Assembly: GCA_002497905.1 (NCBI GenBank) | Contig: DAFJ01000025.1 | Span: 1 to 14,413 of the forward strand | Source: Euryarchaeota archaeon UBA251 | GTDB lineage: Archaea > Thermoplasmatota > Poseidoniia > Poseidoniales > Thalassarchaeaceae | DNA: 14,413 nucleotides | Reading direction: 5' to 3' | In this document: positions 1 through 7,723 of the stretch, one piece after another | Numbering within the stretch: position 1 is the first letter of the stretch | How the letters are laid out: the number at the start of each line of letters is the position of its first letter | Notes under the pieces: model-generated | Told to the model about the DNA's origin: nothing | Databases searched by the model: none | What the model saw: only the letters and a program-made list of their open reading frames with translations | Made by a program: the position numbers and the translations under genes

Positions 1-918
1 GATGTAACAGGGAAGGATTGGTGGTTATTTGGGATTGATTTGCTCTCAAGGAGTCTGTTGGATTGGGCAGAGGTCTACGAGGTGAAATGGAGTCGAATCG
101 AACCCGACGCTTGGATGGGAAGACACATTGTTCTCGCCTTGCTGATTCTGATTGATGTGCTTCTCATTCAGTCCATTCTTCGACTCATTAGTATCCATCG
201 AACAATACGAGAGGGTGTCTTAGCTGCTGGTCGAGACCCAGAGACTGCAGCAAGAATCGGTAAACGGGTGAACGTTCCACTTGTGAGATCCATTCTCGAT
301 AATTCCACAGATGAGGAGAGGCGGAACAGGATTCGCGCCCTCGCACTAACCGGTGGGCCTGAGGATGCAATGCGGATTTGGCCTCTTCTGAACGAATCTG
401 ATCTTCGTTCTGAGGTCTTGGCAACATTAGTTCGCATTGGTCCATTGACTTTGACAGACCGTCTTCTTTCTTCAGATTCTGTAGCGTTACGCCTCGCTGC
501 CATCCAATGGCTGAAAATCGTAGATGAAGATGAAGCATGGGAACGGATTGCTAGATGTGCAACAGATCCTGAATCAACAGTTCGTGCTAGTACCATCGGA
601 ACAATTGATGATGCTCCAATACGTTATGCTGAACCTGTAATTATTCGTCTCGTTAGGGATTCGGATGCTGATGTATCTCTAGAAGCATCCCGACAACTGC
701 GGAGGTTAGATGATGCTGAGACTTTACTTCGTGTCTCTCGTCCTTTGCTAGAAAGCGGTTCCAGTGGAGTTAAGATTCACACGATTGATGCATTAAGCCA
801 AATTGAGGATGGGAGAGTTGTTCCCCTGATTGTTGGAATGTTTGAGGACTCAGACGAGAATGTTCGAAGTGCGGCTCAACAAGCGATTGAGCATCTTAAG
901 CGAATAGCATCTGCTTGA
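1..918 (+). CDS. Membrane-anchored HEAT-repeat protein, 5' end outside the window
   Basis: The reading frame is open from the first base (305 codons, then TGA), so the true start probably lies upstream. A TTG at 40 and an ATG at 115 are in-frame internal candidates. Numbered from base 1, one strongly hydrophobic segment at about residues 42-63 (LALLILIDVLLIQSILRLI) looks like a transmembrane helix, followed by a basic stretch that suggests the C-terminal part is cytosolic. From about residue 90 to the end the protein is a run of paired helices of about 30 residues with the D-x-x-V-R-x-x-A pattern (for example DSDENVRSAAQQAIEHL near the end), as in HEAT or PBS-lyase-type repeats. Such solenoids bind other proteins; no catalytic motif is visible. 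The gene converges on the flavin reductase with 46 bases between stops. The specific role is unknown. Confidence 0.7.
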   Translation, partial: DVTGKDWWLFGIDLLSRSLLDWAEVYEVKWSRIEPDAWMGRHIVLALLILIDVLLIQSILRLISIHRTIREGVLAAGRDPETAARIGKRVNVPLVRSILDNSTDEERRNRIRALALTGGPEDAMRIWPLLNESDLRSEVLATLVRIGPLTLTDRLLSSDSVALRLAAIQWLKIVDEDEAWERIARCATDPESTVRASTIGTIDDAPIRYAEPVIIRLVRDSDADVSLEASRQLRRLDDAETLLRVSRPLLESGSSGVKIHTIDALSQIEDGRVVPLIVGMFEDSDENVRSAAQQAIEHLKRIASA

Positions 919-937
919 ATCTTAATCTGATTCATAC

Positions 938-963
938 ACCATCGAGATGAACGATTTGATGGT
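938..963. repeat. Weak inverted repeat between convergent genes
   Basis: ACCATC at 938-943 pairs with GATGGT at 958-963 over a 14-base loop, in the 46-base gap between the stops of the HEAT-repeat gene and the flavin reductase. The stem is only 6 bp and no T-run follows on either strand, so a role as a transcript end is a guess; chance is a fair alternative. Confidence 0.25.
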
Positions 964-964
964 A

Positions 965-1459
965 TCAAGCAAGATTATCGATCATTGCCTCAATTGTCTC
1001 TGGATTTGCTTCTTTGTTTCGACCGGATGTCAGTGCTCTGCCCATGACATCTGCTCCAATGAATGAGAACATCTGTCTCATAGCCATGATTACGTGTGCT
1101 CCGCCTCCGCCACTGTGGGTTGCTAGGCCTACTGGCTTACCTGTACACATTGTCCTGAAGTTCTGCCAATCACCAGAAAGCCAAGCGATAGCATTGTTTA
1201 GAGTCGGAGGCATCGAACCATTGTACTCGGGTGCAACTACTATCCATGCATCTGCCTCAATCATTTGTTGTGTAAGTTCAGAAACATCTACTGTTTGTTC
1301 TGGATCAGATGAACGTGCTACTGTGAACATCGGTAATTCCATTTCAACCAAATCCACAACGTCTGCGTCATGTCCTTTTTCTCTCGCCACTCCCGCAAAT
1401 CTCTCTGCCAATTCGAGATTGGTTCCAGAGGTAGCGGTTATCATCAGGAATTTCGCCAT
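965..1459 (-). CDS. NAD(P)H-dependent FMN reductase, flavodoxin fold
   Basis: This 164-residue protein matches the small NADPH-dependent FMN reductase family (ArsH/azoreductase-like quinone and flavin reductases), which carry FMN and use NAD(P)H to reduce quinones, azo compounds or other acceptors in the cytosol. Visible features are the first beta strand and flavin-phosphate loop (residues 4-15, ITATSGTNLE), the family signature PEYNGSMPPTLNNAIAW at 77-93 that contacts the isoalloxazine ring, and a third loop THSGGGGAHV at 114-123 before the last helices. Its length is slightly below the usual 175-190 residues, but all core elements are present. The start is an ATG 89 bases from the divergent TPR gene. 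Substrate cannot be deduced; a role in quinone detoxification or redox stress is inferred from the family. Confidence 0.88.
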   Translation of the reverse strand: MAKFLMITATSGTNLELAERFAGVAREKGHDADVVDLVEMELPMFTVARSSDPEQTVDVSELTQQMIEADAWIVVAPEYNGSMPPTLNNAIAWLSGDWQNFRTMCTGKPVGLATHSGGGGAHVIMAMRQMFSFIGADVMGRALTSGRNKEANPETIEAMIDNLA

Positions 1460-1510
1460 GAACCTCGCAACACTATCTGAGTGATGTTCATTCCGGTCAA
1501 TAACAGCGAA

Positions 1511-1518
1511 TACTTATT
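1511..1518 (+). promoter_or_regulatory. Candidate TATA box for the zinc-ribbon/TPR gene
   Basis: TACTTATT starts 38 bases before the ATG at 1549, in the 89-base divergent spacer. An archaeal TATA box there would place transcription start roughly 5-10 bases before the ATG, giving a near-leaderless mRNA. No Shine-Dalgarno sequence precedes the ATG, which agrees. Assigned by position and composition only. Confidence 0.35.
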
Positions 1519-1548
1519 GCCAAATCGAATAACCGTAGTTTGTTCCGT

Positions 1549-4164
1549 ATGGTGTCTCACGGTCATGACGAATGTCCGCATTGCGAGTCAGATCTTTCCG
1601 GTGAAGAGCCTCAATGTCCATCCTGTAATGGTGCACTGTATGGCATTGCCCCGACAAGAAAGGAACGAGTTAAGGAAGTCGCAAGGGAAGTTGTATCCAC
1701 TACCACGAGTGTAATTGGCACTGCTGCAGACAAGGCGCAGGACGCTGGCCGTAAGGCGATGGATAGCATAGGAAGTGGCATTGAACGCGCCTCAACTAAG
1801 ATTGGGGAGATCAGTATCCCGAATCTTCGCAGGGGCGATGAGAGTCAGGATGAGCCTCAGGGAAATATCCCCATTGGTGCGTCCTCTCAATTTGAAGCAC
1901 CTGAACCAATTACAGAGGTAGAGGAACCTGAAGTTGAGGAACCAGTAGATGAAACCATGAGTGAGACAATGCGTCTTATTCAGGAAGGAGAGGCTCTTGC
2001 GGGTGCTAAGAGGCCCTCTGAAGCTGCTGCTCGTTTCAAGCAGGCAATCGCCCTTGACCCTACGAATCCTTTGTGTTGGTACAATCTTGGCGTTGTCCAA
2101 GAGCAGATGGGCCTAGCTGACGAATCTATCAAGTCATTCAATGTGACACTTGTTCACGATCCAGACCATGTCCCTGCTATGGCGAACCTTGCTGTAATTC
2201 TAGATGCGCTAGGGGATCCAGGTGCTGCTGGACATGCACAGAAGGCATTAGCACACTTTCCCGGACATCCTGCCCTTACTAGAATTGCAGAATCGGGCTC
2301 TCAAGTGGTAGCCACTCCTACAGATGCACCATCATCTGTGAATATCGAAAATATTGTTGAAACCGCACCTTCAGAGGATACGGGGGCCCCAGTCCGGAAG
2401 ACTGGTTTGGTAATCGGGACCACTACGGCTCCTCCTTCTGAAATGCCAATGGCTGAAGTCAAAGTCGAGGAACCTGTAGAAGTAGTTGAATCTGAGATTA
2501 TTGCCGAATCGACGCCACAACCTGATCCTATTATCCAGAGTCCAGAATCCGATGAAGAGGTCAACTCCAAGATGAATCAAGCGGCTGCTATGCTTCGCTC
2601 AGGAAATAGTGCCGAAGTCATTGCTATGATTGAGGGGGCTTATCTTGAAAGGAATTCAAGTCATGCGCGACCATACAAGATTCTTGGTGCTGCCTATGCA
2701 CTCGAGAATCGTGTTGATGAAGCTATAACCTCATTCACTGATGGTCTTAATCTGGATAATGCCGATGCACCAGGGTGGTATAATCTAGGACGGTTACATC
2801 TGAGAAACGGGCATCCTGATGCTGGAGCCACCTGCTTTACAGCAGCTCAGATGGTCGATTCAAACCATATTCCTTCAGCACGTTCACTTGTCGAGCACTA
2901 CAAAGTGACGGAAGATCGGACACGTCTGATTCCTCTCTGGCTTCATCTTTCATCGCTTGAGGAACTTGGGGAGGGTGCACAAGAACTCGCATCTATCCTT
3001 GTCGAGATTGGAGAAGGTGAGAACCTCATGATCGAGACTCACCCGGAATTACCGATTATGATTCCTGAAGGTCCCGATCTCGCTCGAAAAGCGGTTGATT
3101 TGTTGGGTTCAGAGGAATCTGAAATGAAGGCTAGAGCACTTTCTCTCACAGGCGAACATTCTGAAGCAATCCGTATTTCTAAGGCAATTCTCGAATCAGA
3201 TCCTACTCAATCAGAGAGTTGGCGTTTGATGGCACGAATCCTTGAATCTGCAGGAGAGATTGACCGTGCTCAACAATGCCGTAAGAAGGCTGAACAGATT
3301 GGTGGTAGTATCGAAGAGGAGGTAAGCCCTCCTTCTGTTATCGTTGAAGATAGTCCAATCCTAGCTGTCGAATCAGAACCTATGCCAACGGTTTCTGATG
3401 ATGACCCTTGGGCGGCTCTCACGGAGGATTCGCCTGTTGATGAAGAATCTGAATCAGTAATTGAATCGGAGCCTGCGACCGTTCCGGAGCCCGTAATCGT
3501 TCCAGAGCCTGTAATCGATCCGGAGCCCGTAATCCAGCCTGATCCTGTAACTGAAGTGGAACCATCTGTAGTTCCTGCAGAATTAGGTGATAGCCAACCG
3601 GACCTGCTCTTGACCCCAGTTACACCGAATACTGAATCCGATGATTCTGCGAATGTAGTCCTTCAAGAGAGTGTCATGATCGACCTTTCTCAGGTTGCAA
3701 CCGATGCTGCCTCTAAAGCAGGAGGAGTTTCCAGTCAATCATCGATGACGATGGAGGGGGCCATTGAATGGTACAATAAGGCACTATTTCTGATGGAGGA
3801 CAAGAAGTACAAGGAGGCTCTCTCTTGTTTTGAGAAGGCTCTTCCTGCTTCTGCTGAAGATGAGGATTTGGCAATTCGGATTATCAATGGCCGAGGTCAT
3901 GCATTTTACTACCTTGAGGAGTATCCTGAAGCGATTAAGGCATACTTTGAGGCAATGCGTATCAACAAGGAGAAAGTTACTGGTGCAACACTCTACAATA
4001 TGGGTACCGCATATGCCAACGTCGAACTCTATGATGATGCAGTGAAGTGCTTCAAGCAGGCTATGCCTCGTGGATTAGATAGTGAGCAGAAGAAGATGTG
4101 TAAGGAACAGATACGGCGCTGTAATGAGCTTTTGAAGATTCAGAAGCGGAAGATGGGTCGTTAA
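1549..4164 (+). CDS. Zinc-ribbon and TPR-repeat scaffold protein
   Basis: The protein has 871 residues from the ATG at 1549; a TTG at 1540 is in frame but less likely. It opens with a compact zinc ribbon of two CxxC pairs (C9/C12 and C23/C26), then an amphipathic, apolipoprotein-like helix (about 36-90, rich in K, E, A, T, S). TPR helices follow in three groups: about 140-245, 340-585 (with a less regular middle) and 735-865, with typical W/Y-N-L-G and A-x-x-x-F/Y-x-x-A-L patterns (PLCWYNLGVV, PGWYNLGRLH, ATLYNMGTAY). The groups are joined by acidic, Pro/Glu/Val-rich linkers that are probably disordered, one containing a hexapeptide tandem repeat. There is no signal peptide or membrane helix, so it is likely cytosolic. 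TPRs mediate protein-protein contact, and the zinc ribbon may bind protein or nucleic acid. Its stop codon overlaps that of the convergent oxidoreductase. Partners and pathway are unknown. Confidence 0.82.
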   Translation: MVSHGHDECPHCESDLSGEEPQCPSCNGALYGIAPTRKERVKEVAREVVSTTTSVIGTAADKAQDAGRKAMDSIGSGIERASTKIGEISIPNLRRGDESQDEPQGNIPIGASSQFEAPEPITEVEEPEVEEPVDETMSETMRLIQEGEALAGAKRPSEAAARFKQAIALDPTNPLCWYNLGVVQEQMGLADESIKSFNVTLVHDPDHVPAMANLAVILDALGDPGAAGHAQKALAHFPGHPALTRIAESGSQVVATPTDAPSSVNIENIVETAPSEDTGAPVRKTGLVIGTTTAPPSEMPMAEVKVEEPVEVVESEIIAESTPQPDPIIQSPESDEEVNSKMNQAAAMLRSGNSAEVIAMIEGAYLERNSSHARPYKILGAAYALENRVDEAITSFTDGLNLDNADAPGWYNLGRLHLRNGHPDAGATCFTAAQMVDSNHIPSARSLVEHYKVTEDRTRLIPLWLHLSSLEELGEGAQELASILVEIGEGENLMIETHPELPIMIPEGPDLARKAVDLLGSEESEMKARALSLTGEHSEAIRISKAILESDPTQSESWRLMARILESAGEIDRAQQCRKKAEQIGGSIEEEVSPPSVIVEDSPILAVESEPMPTVSDDDPWAALTEDSPVDEESESVIESEPATVPEPVIVPEPVIDPEPVIQPDPVTEVEPSVVPAELGDSQPDLLLTPVTPNTESDDSANVVLQESVMIDLSQVATDAASKAGGVSSQSSMTMEGAIEWYNKALFLMEDKKYKEALSCFEKALPASAEDEDLAIRIINGRGHAFYYLEEYPEAIKAYFEAMRINKEKVTGATLYNMGTAYANVELYDDAVKCFKQAMPRGLDSEQKKMCKEQIRRCNELLKIQKRKMGR
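3463..3552 (+). repeat. Five-copy 18-bp in-frame tandem repeat (xPEPVI hexapeptide)
   Basis: Five consecutive 18-base units encode ESEPAT, VPEPVI, VPEPVI, DPEPVI and QPDPVT inside the linker before the last TPR group. The middle three units (3481-3534) are almost identical in DNA, differing at a few bases, which points to recent slippage or unequal exchange. The outer two have diverged. The peptide is an extended, acidic, proline-rich spacer. Confidence 0.85.
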
Positions 4165-6425
4165 GCCTCAATCCTCACATGAACAGATTTTGATGTGGGC
4201 GTATTACTCCCGATTGCGACAGATTCCAATGGAATCAAAACATTAGCTTCGGGGAAGTAGGTTGCAATATTCCCTTTTGGGATTGAATATGGGATGACCT
4301 TCCATTGATCAGCCCGTCTTTCAATGCCATTATGAATTGAAATGAGATTGACCTCTTGTTGAGATATGATGCCGTCTTTCTCCATATCTTCTGGATTCAT
4401 GAACACGATACGTCTAGCGTTCTTGATTCCTCTGTAACGGTCATCCATGCCATAGATGGTTGTATTGTACTGATCGTGACTCCTGATGGTCATCATTGTG
4501 TATCCATCTTCTACTTCGAAGGAGTCCAAGGGATGTGAATGCATAACTGCCTTACTATTGGGCGTGTTCCATATGGGTCCATCACGTGGCCCATTGGGTA
4601 GGTAGAAACCTCCATCTTGTCGTACTCGGGCATTGTAATCGTCAAATCCTGGAATGACGTCTTCGATTAAGGATCTGATTCTATCGTAGTCCTCTGCAAG
4701 ATTTAACCATTGAATAGGTGATGATCCAAAGAGGGCGTTTCCGATGTGTGCAACGATGTCCGGTTCACTCATCAATTGATTAGAGGCTGGTTTAATCGTG
4801 CCCCTGCTACTGTGTACAACTCCCATACTGTTCTCTACTGTGACAAATCGGTTTCCAGTTTGTCCGGTGTCCTCTTCAGTCCGTCCTAGGCAAGGTAGGA
4901 TGAGTGCTTCTTTTCCTGTAACGACATGACTTCTGTTCAATTTAGTTGAAATCTGGACCGTTAATCCGATTCGGTTGAGTGCTTGTGCAGTTACTTCAGT
5001 GTCTGACATTGCTGACAAAAGATTGCCGCCAAGACAGAGTAGGACATCGAATTTATCTTCAAGCGAACGTTGTATCAATTGAACACTATCAACACCTCTA
5101 TCACGTGGAGATTTGATGCCCGTAGCTGCATCGAGTGCAGCGAGGAATGATTCTGATGGGTGATGGTTGATGCCAACGGTCCGATCACCCTGGACGTTAC
5201 TATGTCCACGGACAGGACAGGCTCCGGCACCCTTGCGGCCAAAGTGGCCACCGAGTAGGAGTACATTGACAATGTCGTGAATTGTTTGTACAGAGTTCCG
5301 ATGTTGAGTGATTCCCATAGCCCAACAGATGACCATCCTCTTTGATTGAGCGATAATTCTTGCAATCTCGCGAATTCTTTCTTCCGTAAGGCCTGAGACT
5401 CGTTCTATGTCGCTCCAATGGACATCTGTTAGATTAGAAACGAAATTATCGAAACCAACGGTGTGTCTGTCAATAAACGATGAATCGACAGCATTGTTCT
5501 CGATTAGGTGCTTCGCAATCCCCTTGAATAAAGCGGAATCACCATTGATGCGGACCGGGACATGATCATCTGCGATTGTGGTACCTGTACCAAGCATCCG
5601 TAACATCTCCTGTGGATGCTTGAATCGTTTCATCCCCGTCTCTTCCAAGGGGTTGATGCTGATTACAGACCCTCCCTTACGTTTGCATCTAGCCAACGCC
5701 GAGAGCATCCGCGGGTGATTCGTTCCAGGATTTTGGCCAACTACTAGGACAAGGTCAGCATAATCGAAGTCTTCTAGTTTCACAGTACCTTTTCCGATTC
5801 CAATTGAAGTGTTTAGTGCGACTCCACTGCTCTCATGGCACATGTTGGAGCAATCTGGGAGATTGTTAGTTCCAATTTGACGTGCAAGAGTCCCCCACAG
5901 GAATGCAGCCTCATTTGAAGCTCGACCGGAGGTGTATAGTGCGACCTTTTCAGGATCAGTTGCCCTAATTCGCTCTGAGATAAGTGCAAATGCAGATTCC
6001 CATGTAATCGCTTGATAGTGCTCATCACCTTCAGCAAGATACATCGGTTGAGTCAGGCGACCCTGCTTATCCATCCACATATCGCCTTGTTCAGAGAGGG
6101 ACGATACTGAATATGTGGAGAAGAAATCGGCAGTCACTCTTCGAGAGGTTGATTCAGCAGCAAAGGCTTTCGCACCATTTTCACAGAACTCAAAGCCACT
6201 TCTATGGTCATCCGGATCTGGCCATGCGCAACCAGGGCAGTCGAAGCCATCAAACCGATTCACCGACCTCATAGTTTGGATTGTTCCTTTGATGCCTGAC
6301 TGTGCCAGAGTGTGACGGAATGAAGTAGTCACACCCTTGACTCCAGCGGCAAGCTTCGATGGCCGTACAATTCGCAAAGCTTCGTTCTCGATTGGCGTGG
6401 TGGCTCTCACCTTGCCGCGAGGCAT
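4161..6425 (-). CDS. Molybdopterin oxidoreductase, YdeP/FdhF-like formate dehydrogenase alpha-subunit family
   Basis: At 754 residues this matches the YdeP-type branch of the DMSO-reductase superfamily in length and layout. The N-terminal cluster region shows CPGCAWPDP (C63, C66) and FCENGAKA (C81). These are three cysteines, fewer than the four of canonical formate dehydrogenases, but this pattern is usual for the branch as I recall it. The DCSNMCHESSG segment aligns with the metal-ligand loop of E. coli FdhF, putting C196 at the selenocysteine/cysteine molybdenum ligand, followed by H197. GQNPGTNHPRML near 244-255 is a typical pterin-guanine-dinucleotide contact. The C-terminal domain carries RSHDQYNT at 648-655. 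No Tat signal or membrane helix is seen, so it is probably cytosolic. It lies 21 bases downstream of fdhD, in the same direction. The substrate is not proven: formate is a guess from the family, and YdeP-like enzymes are poorly characterised. No beta or gamma subunit is in the window. Confidence 0.9.
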   Translation of the reverse strand: MPRGKVRATTPIENEALRIVRPSKLAAGVKGVTTSFRHTLAQSGIKGTIQTMRSVNRFDGFDCPGCAWPDPDDHRSGFEFCENGAKAFAAESTSRRVTADFFSTYSVSSLSEQGDMWMDKQGRLTQPMYLAEGDEHYQAITWESAFALISERIRATDPEKVALYTSGRASNEAAFLWGTLARQIGTNNLPDCSNMCHESSGVALNTSIGIGKGTVKLEDFDYADLVLVVGQNPGTNHPRMLSALARCKRKGGSVISINPLEETGMKRFKHPQEMLRMLGTGTTIADDHVPVRINGDSALFKGIAKHLIENNAVDSSFIDRHTVGFDNFVSNLTDVHWSDIERVSGLTEERIREIARIIAQSKRMVICWAMGITQHRNSVQTIHDIVNVLLLGGHFGRKGAGACPVRGHSNVQGDRTVGINHHPSESFLAALDAATGIKSPRDRGVDSVQLIQRSLEDKFDVLLCLGGNLLSAMSDTEVTAQALNRIGLTVQISTKLNRSHVVTGKEALILPCLGRTEEDTGQTGNRFVTVENSMGVVHSSRGTIKPASNQLMSEPDIVAHIGNALFGSSPIQWLNLAEDYDRIRSLIEDVIPGFDDYNARVRQDGGFYLPNGPRDGPIWNTPNSKAVMHSHPLDSFEVEDGYTMMTIRSHDQYNTTIYGMDDRYRGIKNARRIVFMNPEDMEKDGIISQQEVNLISIHNGIERRADQWKVIPYSIPKGNIATYFPEANVLIPLESVAIGSNTPTSKSVHVRIEA

Positions 6426-6446
6426 ACTAGCAGTGGATTGCTTCCA

Positions 6447-7238
6447 TTACTTGACGGATTCGTCGTACATGATGCGATGGGCCCCAGTCATGACGGTAAA
6501 ACGTCCTTCGCGAGAGAAGACAATTAGTGTGAGGTCATGGAACGCTGCGAGGTCGATTGCAGCGCTAGTCGCTCCTCCAACACTCATCAGGATTGGTACA
6601 TTTGATCGAACAGCTTTCTCGACCATTTCGAAAGATACACGTCCGGAGAGGCTGACAATGTGTTTGTCCATGGGCCAGTTGGAATCAATACGGTGTACTC
6701 CCACAAGTTTGTCCATAGCATTGTGTCGTCCAACATCTTCCATGGTTTGAACAACTTCTCCTTTGAGTGTGTATGAGGTTGCTGAATGGGAAGAACCCGT
6801 GACGCTGTACAGGGAATCTCCTTCTGGTTCCATGCTGGAGATTGAATAGATGACACTGTTATCCACCTTGACATCAGGCATTGAACCACATCCTTCGATG
6901 GGAACGATTCGTATTTCGTCACGCCCACACATTCCACACGCTGATGTCGAATCTAGTGATCTGCGTGATGGAACACCATTCCAGATGACATGCACTTGTC
7001 CATCTTGACATTGGATTTCAGGTAGTGGATCGTCACGAAGTAAATCTCCCTCACCAGTCATTAGGCCGAGAATCAGATACTTGTCATCACCAGGAGTTCG
7101 CATTAAGGTGCCATAGAGGCGCCCATCCGGACCATCGCAGGAAGTATTCAGCGGTGCTTCACTCGCAACAGCGTCACTGACTGGATTCCTAGAATGCTCT
7201 TGGAATCTGAAACCAGCACGTTGACTTCTGTCCTGCAC
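6447..7238 (-). CDS. fdhD: FdhD, sulfurtransferase for molybdenum cofactor of formate dehydrogenase-type enzymes
   Basis: FdhD takes sulfur from a cysteine desulfurase and passes it to the bis-MGD cofactor, a step needed for activity of formate dehydrogenases. This 263-residue protein has the expected motifs in order: EAPL (27-30), the MRTPGDD loop (46-52), the catalytic CGMCG pair (C101 and C104), DVGRHNAMDK at 168-177, and the C-terminal SGRVSFEMVEKA and GGATSAAIDLA segments. The best start is a GTG at 7238, because there is no ATG before the conserved EAPL region and the first conserved block begins near residue 24. It lies directly upstream of the molybdopterin oxidoreductase, presumably its client and in one operon. 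The divergent IscA-like gene begins 126 bases away. Confidence 0.93.
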   Translation of the reverse strand: MQDRSQRAGFRFQEHSRNPVSDAVASEAPLNTSCDGPDGRLYGTLMRTPGDDKYLILGLMTGEGDLLRDDPLPEIQCQDGQVHVIWNGVPSRRSLDSTSACGMCGRDEIRIVPIEGCGSMPDVKVDNSVIYSISSMEPEGDSLYSVTGSSHSATSYTLKGEVVQTMEDVGRHNAMDKLVGVHRIDSNWPMDKHIVSLSGRVSFEMVEKAVRSNVPILMSVGGATSAAIDLAAFHDLTLIVFSREGRFTVMTGAHRIMYDESVK

Positions 7239-7302
7239 GAGTCGTTCTTGTCTACAATGTCCATCAATCCAGCGGATGTGGGTGTAGGATTGTCGAGATT
7301 GA

Positions 7303-7308
7303 TATATA
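7303..7308. promoter_or_regulatory. Palindromic TATA-box candidate between fdhD and the IscA-like gene
   Basis: TATATA sits in the 126-base divergent spacer. Read on the plus strand it would start transcription near 7330, giving a leader of about 35 bases before the ATG at 7365. Read on the minus strand it would start near 7280, about 40 bases before the fdhD GTG. I see no other strong A/T-rich box in the spacer. The hexamer is self-complementary and could in principle serve both directions. Confidence 0.4.
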
Positions 7309-7364
7309 GCGACCTTCTGACCAGTTGTATGGGTCTTATCGAAAGCGATGGGTTCTCACTTCCA

Positions 7365-7718
7365 ATGGCTGTTCAAGTTGAGGTTGTTGAAGCCACTCTT
7401 GATGCTACGGATAGTGCGAAGGAAGCGATGATTGGTGCGATGGGTTCGGATACCGGTACTCATGTGTTAATGGTCTCCGTCGAGGCAGGCGGTTGTTCTG
7501 GTCATATGTATGATATGCAAATCATCGAACGTCCCGATGATATGTCTTCATTCCAGAGTTTTCAGTTCGGAGACATCACATTACTCATTCACAACAAGGA
7601 TAGCACACTTCTCAATGGGATCCGCATCGATTACCGCGACACCCTTCTTGGCGGGGGTTTCCAAATAGAGAATCCAAACGCGGACAAGTCCTGCGGCTGC
7701 GGTCAGTCGTTCAGTTGA
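7365..7718 (+). CDS. IscA/HesB/ErpA-type iron-sulfur cluster assembly protein
   Basis: A-type carrier proteins of this family hold and hand over Fe-S clusters in the cytosol. From the ATG at 7365 the product is 117 residues, close to the usual 105-120. The first strand and helix (VEVVEATLDATDSAKEAMIG) are followed by VEAGGCSGHMYD with C44 and the C-terminal SCGCGQSF with C110 and C112; these three cysteines are the family's cluster ligands. In-frame ATGs at 7194, 7257 and 7329 would add residues that do not fit the family, and the first would overlap fdhD. A TATA-like box at 7303-7308 supports a start after about 7330. The YgfZ-like gene follows after 5 bases, so the two are almost surely co-transcribed. 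The exact subtype (IscA, ErpA, SufA) cannot be decided here. Confidence 0.93.
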   Translation: MAVQVEVVEATLDATDSAKEAMIGAMGSDTGTHVLMVSVEAGGCSGHMYDMQIIERPDDMSSFQSFQFGDITLLIHNKDSTLLNGIRIDYRDTLLGGGFQIENPNADKSCGCGQSFS

Positions 7719-7723
7719 GTTCT

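Noticed and set aside
1014..1484. 156-codon plus-strand frame opposite the flavin reductase
   Set aside because: It is the complement of a gene with clear family motifs, and its own translation shows no fold or family signal.
3463..3552. CRISPR-like array
   Set aside because: The 18-base units are contiguous without spacers, in frame, and encode a regular hexapeptide.
5813..5840. Possible selenocysteine (in-frame TGA) at the Mo-ligand site
   Set aside because: The codon at the ligand position is an ordinary cysteine codon (C196), and the frame has no internal TGA.
6337..6750. Open frame on the plus strand across the fdhD/oxidoreductase junction
   Set aside because: It is antisense to two well-supported genes and has no recognisable domain; a shadow frame.
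7265..7292. Inverted repeat CAATCC/GGATTG in the fdhD-iscA spacer
   Set aside because: It has only 6 bp with a 16-base loop and no related copy nearby; chance is likely.
7194..7364. Longer IscA-like protein starting at 7194, 7257 or 7329
   Set aside because: The added residues do not match the A-type carrier family, the longest version overlaps fdhD, and the TATA-like box at 7303-7308 would fall inside the coding region of the two longer ones.
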